Positions 58,293 to 64,000 of a stretch of 64,000 nucleotides of DNA are shown here, piece by piece (the stretch's first letter is position 1; the number at the start of each line of letters is the position of its first letter). Location: assembly GCA_949710005.1 (NCBI GenBank), contig OX453272.1:2993633-3057632 (forward strand), given 5' to 3'. The notes below the pieces were generated by a model. The model did no database searches. It saw only the letters and a program-made list of their open reading frames with translations, and was not told where the DNA came from. Position numbers and translations under genes: made by a program. This DNA comes from Ricordea florida. Its lineage: Eukaryota > Cnidaria > Anthozoa > Corallimorpharia > Ricordeidae.

Positions 58293-58846
58293 AATCGTGT
58301 CATGCTGTCAAATTGGTTTCATAGTGTATCAAACATCTTAAGAGTACAGCAATGGTTATACAAAATTAAAATTGCAAATTACCTTAAATCTGCCAGAGCA
58401 GGTCATTTCTGGTTTCAAGGAGTCTTTCAATTCCCTTTCCTGCCAAAACCAAAACAAACTAAAGATTAGTTTCGATAAAGTAGTCGAAAACCCAGCTTCA
58501 TCCGAACTTTCGTGAATATCTTTTGATGATTTTTTTTTATTACGATTTATACACGTTAATTCTTACAAGTTTTCACTTAAACGTCTCCGACTAATTGTCC
58601 GGTAAAGTCACCTTACGTTTACGTTTATCTATAAGATGTTAAAGGCACTCCAACCTACTGCTGTACAGTACTCTCACTACGCCTTTTTTGGCCAGTGTCC
58701 TCCATGGTTGTTCTCCTTAGCCTAGGAGCCCAAAAAATAAATCTACGAAAAACGAAAGGATTTCAATTCAGTACAATGTAAAAAAAGGTACTGACTCAAG
58801 CTGAGCAAACATTGTAATTGCCGCAGAACTCTGAACAGAACTTGCA
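57602..58846. other. No supported gene; microsatellites
   Basis: Contains ATT/AGT trinucleotide microsatellites at about 58,172-58,290. A TTTCCCTGCAAG-type pyrimidine stretch near 58,028 is not backed by an exon. Nothing else is seen. Confidence 0.4.
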
Positions 58847-58847
58847 A

Positions 58848-60455
58848 AAATCACCGTAAAAGTTTCACAACAGAAGCTGCAAAGATTTAACAGCAAAAGC
58901 CTTGTCGTATGTTGTCATGCAATCACCGTAAAAGTTTCACAACAGAAGCTGCAAAGTTTCACAGCAAAAGCCTTGTCCTATGTTGTAATGCAATCACCGT
59001 AAAAGTTTCACAACAGAAGCTGCAAAGTTTCACAGCAAAAGCCTTGTCGTATGTTGTAATGCAATCACCGTAAAAGTTTCACAACAGAAGCTGCAAAGTT
59101 TCACAGCAAAAGCTATTGTCGTATGTTGTCATGCAATCACCGTAAAAGTTTCACAACCGAAGCTGCAAAGTTTCACAGCAAAAGCTATTGTCGTATGTTG
59201 TATTGCAATAAACGTAAAAGTTTCACAACAGAAGCTCAAAGAAGCTCAAAGTTTCACAGCAAAGCCATTGTCGTTTGTTGGAAGTCGTATGTTGTAATGC
59301 AATCACCGTAAAAGTTTCACAACAGAAGCTGCAAAGTTTCACAGCAAAAGCCTTGTCGTATGTTGTCATGCAATCACCGTAAAAGTTTCACAACAGAAGC
59401 TGCAAAGTTTCACAGAAAAAGCCTTGTAGTATGTTGTAATGCAATCACCGTAAAAGTTTCACAACAGAAGCTGCAAAGTTTCACAGCAAAAGCCTTGTAG
59501 TACGTTGTCATGCAATCACCGTAAAAGTTTCACAACAGAAGCTGCAAAGTTTCACAGCAAAGGCTATTGTCGTATGTTGTATTGCAATAAACGTAAAAGT
59601 TTCACAACAGAAGATCAAAGAAGCTCAAAGTTTCACAGCAAAGCCATTGTCGTTTGTTGGAAGTCGTATGTTGTAATGCAATCACCGTAAAAGTTTCACA
59701 ACAGAAGCTGCAAAGTTTCACAGCAAAAGCTTTGTCCTATGTTGTCATGCAATCACCGTAAAAGTTTCACAACAGAAGCTGCAAAGTTTCACAGCAAAAG
59801 CCTTGTAGTATGTTGTAATGCAATCACCGTAAAAGTTTCACAACAGAAGCTGCAAAGTTTCACAGCAAAAGCCTTGTCGTATGTTGTCATGCAATCACCG
59901 TAAAAGTTTCACAACAGAAGCTGCAAAGTTTCACAGCAAAGGCTATTGTCGTATGTTGTATTGCAATAAACGTAAAAGTTTCACAACAGAAGCTCAAAGA
60001 AGCTCAAAGTTTCACAGCAAAGCCATTGTCGTTTGTTGGAAGTCGTATGTTGTAATGCAATCACCGTAAAAGTTTCACAACAGAAGCTGCAAAGTTTCAC
60101 AGCAAAAGCTTTGTCGTATGTTGTCATGCAATCACCGTAAAAGTTTCACAACAGAAGCTGCAAAGTTTCACAGCAAAAGCCTTGTAGTATGTTGTAATGC
60201 AATCACCGTAAAAGTTTCACAACAGAAGCTGCAAAGTTTCACAGCAAAAGCCTTGTCGTATGTTGTAATGCAATCACCGTAAAAGTTTCACAACAGAAGC
60301 TGCAAAGTTTCACAGCAAAAGTCCTGTCCTATGTTGTCATGCAATCACCGTAAAAGTTTCACAACAGAAGCTGCAAAGTTTCACAGCAAAAGCCTTGTCC
60401 TATGTCGTAATGCAATCACTGTAAAAGTGTCACAACAGAAGGCTCAAAGTTTCAC
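58848..60455. repeat. 71-bp satellite array with a higher-order period near 380 bp
   Basis: The unit starts AATGCAATCACCGTAAAAGT, contains CACAACAGAAGCTGC and ends CTTGTCGTATGTTGT. It is itself a half-repeat: AAAGTTTCACAACAGAAGC and AAAGTTTCACAGCAAAAGC. A variant unit with GCAATAAACG, GAAGCTCAAAGAAGCTCAAAG and GTTTGTTGGAAG occurs at about 59,206, 59,586 and 59,962, marking blocks of about 380 and 376 bp. Short repeated open frames are by-products. Confidence 0.9.
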
Positions 60456-62806
60456 AGCAAAAGCCTTGTTAGATCATGTTAGTATGAACAGTTTCAAAAC
60501 AGAAAAACCAAGTTTGAGTGCAGAAGCTATTCTTTAACTCTATCGATTTTCCATAGCACTTAATAAAAATGACTCGATTAAATAACTCATTATCTTTTAC
60601 ACCAATCGGCAAAAGAGGTCCACGAGCTTAGAATTCCGGGTGTATTCGTCTGTACGAACTTCATTCGAGAGTCTTGTTGTAAGGTATGGCTGCGTAATTG
60701 TTGACACCGACCAAGCCATTTGAAACCTGTAAAGTAAACCATTTAAACAAAGTGAGATATAATTTTTAGCTGGCATTGATTTTGAGAAGAATCTAGCCGC
60801 CCTTCGTATATCGATCCTAGTCCAACTCGTCGAATATGATATTCTGGTAACCATCAGGAAACGTAATATTGAATGAGCTGTTTTAACTCTACGAGACGCG
60901 CTTTTAAAACAAGTATAGCTTACGGGAAGAGTTACTTACAGAAATTCGATAGTCTAAGCGGGATCATTGTGGTGCACGTACTTGGTGGAATTTTGCGCGC
61001 AAGTGCTTTGTTTCGGTGGCTGAACTTCTAAAGAGAGAGAGCGAGGAGAATGGGGATAGTGGAAACTTTCCTCGTGGCCGAAATAAAGAACTCGCAAACA
61101 ACCCAGTGGACTACGCAAGCCACCTCCCAAATGTAGCTTAAGGTACCCACCCAAGCAAATTTGGTGCATTTCCACACATAGTAACTGTTATCTGGTGAAT
61201 GAGTTGCTAACATTTTCTTGACATATTGACAAGTCGATATTTCAATAACAATCTTTAATATTAACAGCGAAATTTTATCATTATTAAGTTTTTCTTGCAG
61301 CCATTTTGTTGTTACCAAGGCAGTGGCAGTGCCTGGGTTGAAATTTCGGCTACGTTTGGTTTTTTTTTCGCTCAGTAAACGGGATTGCCACGTCAAATCC
61401 CAGTCAGACCTGCGCATGCGTAGAGTAGAGCAGTTGAGCACAGTAAGCATTTACAGAAGCTGTTGTCGCCGTGTTGAAAGCACGGATTCCATTTCTAGGG
61501 CGATGAAATCACATACAAACGAAGACGCCGTTAGACCAACACTTAAAGAAGTTGAGCGTTTTCAGAACGGGTCGCTCCACAAGCCTTACGAGAGATCAGT
61601 TTACCTTGTCTTGGTAGTGTTTTATGTATAGCAGATAAATGAGAGTCACGACAAGGCGTTGTTTAGAATAAGAACACGCGAGTGGTAACTATAAATGATA
61701 AGTTGATATCGATTATCTTGTATCATTACACAAAGCCAACAACAGAGTTTTGTTTAGGCTGCCTGCATCCAGACACGCAAACCGGGATCAAGCATATGAG
61801 GCAAAGAAATGAAGAAATGAAATTATTCTTGCTTAACGTAATTGTTATTGTAGTTCCAGAGGCAAAGTAATGTTTATCCCACGCTCAACAGGAGCAATGT
61901 CTGCTTATGTAAATGTCTTTCGTGACTTAACCACGACTCTTGACAGCTGTTAAACATTTTCTTGAGAACTTTGCTGTGACATTTTAGTTCTTTTAGATAT
62001 CGGCATATAACATTGTTCATATGCAATAAAATATTTGGCCAATGCTTTACTCGATGAAGAGACAAAGAAATTATAATTCTCGCGAGAGGTGTAAAAAAAT
62101 TAAAACGAACGGAGCGAGGCGTGAAGAGCAAAAATCAATCGAAATTCTCCAAATTTTTCCTGGAGTAAAAAGGTATCATCATGTGCGCGAGAATCTTTTG
62201 TTGTGAAATCAGTGAGCTCAGGAAGTGCTGGGCGCCGTGTAGGAGCTGGTGAAATTGAAACATTTTGCTTTCAAGATGTCAAACGTTCCGCAACTGTTGA
62301 GACTTCGTCAGTCATCAACTGTAAATTGTATACTTTTTAGCAGAGGCAGAGATAACTTATCGTCCTTATCGTTTCGAGGCACGTTTACTTCATCCCGCTA
62401 AAGACCCCACGGGAGAAAGTTATCGATATTTTAATTGAAACTCGACACCAGCTTTTTGTACAAGGTGTTTATAAGCGACCAAGTTAAAGGCGGATTCTTT
62501 CACTGAGTTTAAACAATAACAAAATGAAATCGTTGGAACAACTTTCCACTGAAAAGACTCCAGCATATAATTCCCTTGCGTCCAAATCCGCTAGGACACC
62601 GGTTTTAGTGTCATTAGGTGTTACGCAATTTTCGATAATTTTGAACAGAGGTCAACAAAGGACACCTTTATTCGTGACTCGTACCACGTGGCTGCCCCTT
62701 GACATTGTTCAATTACCATACCGTTCCACGCGAATTAATTAACCTTTTCGGTGGTTCAATTTGCTTGTGTCAGTTTGTGAACCGAAGAAAGAAAAAAGTT
62801 TTGGAA
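60456..62806. other. Intergenic, no firm gene
   Basis: TGCGCATGCG at about 61,410-61,419 matches the NRF-1 core and may mark a promoter, but no adjacent exon is convincing. The + frame 62,524-62,742 shows no domain. A phrase near 61,545 (AAAGAAGTTGAGCGTTTTC) is shared with the element at 7850-8467. Confidence 0.35.
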
Positions 62807-63103
62807 ATGTCTGTTTTAGAGGTAACCATTACGGAAAAAGAAAATGCGACACCTGAAGAACGCGTGCGAGCGGTAGGAATGTGTTACTACGGCCGAGGTA
62901 GGGACGTGACCACAGATCAAACATACAGACTTGTACGCAATCCAAAGAATCCCAAAGATGAGATGTGTATTGAGGTAAAAGAGCACTTCCAAGTTAAGGC
63001 AACGCTGAACGCAAGAATATCCCAGTTACTGGCACCTTTGATTGACAATGGCACCATTTGGGAGACAACATGGTACAGTAATATAATTCTTCGCATTGAA
63101 TGA
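62807..63103 (+). CDS. Small HIRAN-domain protein
   Basis: 98 residues from the ATG MSVLEVTITEKEN. The same frame extends upstream to 62,699, but that part looks non-conserved. The body fits HIRAN: VGMCYYGRGRDV, YRLVRNPKNPKDEMCIEV (the LVREPxNPxDxxAIxV signature, with Met-Cys for Asn-Ala), QVKATLNARISQLLAPLID (the lxxxxAxxLAPLLD helix). HIRAN modules (HLTF/Rad5 type) bind 3' ends of single-stranded DNA. Stand-alone HIRAN proteins occur in cnidarians, often near transposons by memory. It could also be the last exon of a larger gene. AATAAA at 63,105-63,110 begins 1 bp after the stop. Confidence 0.65.
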   Translation: MSVLEVTITEKENATPEERVRAVGMCYYGRGRDVTTDQTYRLVRNPKNPKDEMCIEVKEHFQVKATLNARISQLLAPLIDNGTIWETTWYSNIILRIE

Positions 63104-63104
63104 A

Positions 63105-63110
63105 AATAAA
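63105..63110 (+). terminator. Poly(A) signal of the HIRAN gene
   Basis: AATAAA directly after the TGA, implying an extremely short 3'UTR. Confidence 0.5.
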
Positions 63111-64000
63111 AGCTTTCGATTTGAAATACTGACAGTCGCTAGTTTCAGTAGTTTTTTGTAAACCGGCGTTGATGCTAATGCCGTTGTTGCCGTTTTTCTC
63201 CATATATCGCTGAACATTTGACACTTACAAATAGTTTAGGTCACTTATTCACTTTTATTTTAATCATCATTACTGTCTTTACTAGCCTTGTGATGGAAGA
63301 CGCTAGCTGGAATAGAGGAGATTCAAGAAGACCAGCAAGGGCCCACAAAGTTCTCCTTAAATTTTGGATAAGGTCTACAAACCTCGAACTTGTGCAAGAC
63401 ACTTTCAAGCTTTATAATGTTAACTGCTTGCACTAATTGCATTATTTTTTTAAATGCATTTGATATGAAATAAACTATAATGTCACTCTCTGACTGACAA
63501 GCGATTGGTGACTTCAAGTTGACTACGAAGACGTGTGCCCTTTTTGTGGCCTTTTTTTTATCTACGTCCAGCAATGTAGACCGCGAAACCGCGGAACGTT
63601 GCTAATCTGTGGGTGTTGATTGTGTTGAAACCGCAAAAAAACAGGATCCAAAATAGAAATTTTCAAATTACGGAAGAATAAAAAACTTTGACTTTCATAA
63701 TTTGTATTAGTTTGCGAAGGTTCGTTTAATGAATGAAAGGCCATTTCAACGCAGTTCGGGATACGATGTCTTTTAATTTTTCTGGAAATAAAACTCATTC
63801 GTAAAAGAAAACATCACACAACAAACAACACTTTGGGTCGCAACTGCCGCTTTGTCACGTTCTTCTTTTGATGTCGAGAGACAAAAGGCTGTGAAATTGG
63901 AAAGAAAGTGCAACAGTTCTGCAATATTTCTTTTCGGTGCATGTCAGTGCCATTTACCAGGAAAATACGAGTAATGGCGAACTTTCAATGTTTCACGGAG
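63111..64000. other. No supported gene
   Basis: An open + frame at 63,218-63,436 starts with a hydrophobic run but lacks context. AAATAAAC near 63,470 could be a poly(A) signal. Otherwise featureless. Confidence 0.35.

Noticed and set aside
59123-60069. Repeated 62-residue open frames in the 71-bp satellite
   Set aside because: They follow the satellite period exactly, with no independent coding evidence.

Overview
The window looks like animal nuclear DNA, most likely from an anthozoan cnidarian (coral or sea anemone). This is inferred from the AT-rich base composition, sparse intron-bearing genes, many hairpin-forming (foldback) repeats, a divergent rhodopsin-type GPCR, and Polinton, Penelope-like and giant DNA-transposon sequence lying together. 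No rRNA, tRNA, operon or CRISPR array is visible. Most of the 64 kb is mobile or repetitive DNA.

Layout. 1-8.9 kb holds foldbacks, a 250-bp triplicated block and no convincing gene. 8.9-12.6 kb holds one GPCR gene: a TATA-like promoter, a probable 5'UTR exon with a strong donor, a 2.2-kb intron and a single coding exon. 14,766-32,444 is one large DNA transposon (outer element) with inverted ends and a perfect 6-bp target duplication (ATTTTG). Inserted into it is a second transposon, 15,286-26,541 (inner element), with ends CAGGGGCACCCA and its own perfect 6-bp duplication (CAATTT). The inner insertion cuts a minus-strand exon of the outer element. Removing it together with one CAATTT copy leaves a 188-nt open exon between a good acceptor and a good donor. 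The inner element encodes a zinc-finger protein with a C-terminal PIP-box, a probable DDE transposase with a D-D-E candidate triad, and a Ulp1/adenain-type cysteine protease. A LINE fragment, itself split, and hairpin-rich tandem repeats further interrupt the outer element.

34,879-50,019 is an apparently intact Maverick/Polinton of 15.1 kb with 401-bp terminal inverted repeats that I could not distinguish by eye, and a 5-bp CCCCA duplication. It encodes protein-primed DNA polymerase B, retroviral-type integrase, a capsid protein, a packaging ATPase, a penton-like protein, a set of small membrane/coiled-coil proteins and two minus-strand genes resembling giant-virus proteins (a CxHx6Cx2C repeat protein and one ending in an AWHPKRVVDWC motif). 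No adenoviral-type protease was found. Nearly every gene is preceded by a GATTTAAAGAT-like box, including one in each terminal repeat, which suggests a common element-encoded promoter. The likely division of labour is replication by polymerase B, insertion by integrase, and particle formation by the capsid, penton-like, ATPase and membrane proteins.

50.4-51.4 kb is a 42-bp minisatellite open in three frames. 54.4-57.6 kb holds further ends of the inner-element family, a RecQ-like helicase fragment, a Penelope-like reverse transcriptase tail and a winged-helix exon. 58.85-60.45 kb is a 71-bp satellite with a higher-order period near 380 bp. 62.8-63.1 kb is a small HIRAN-domain gene with a poly(A) signal abutting its stop codon.
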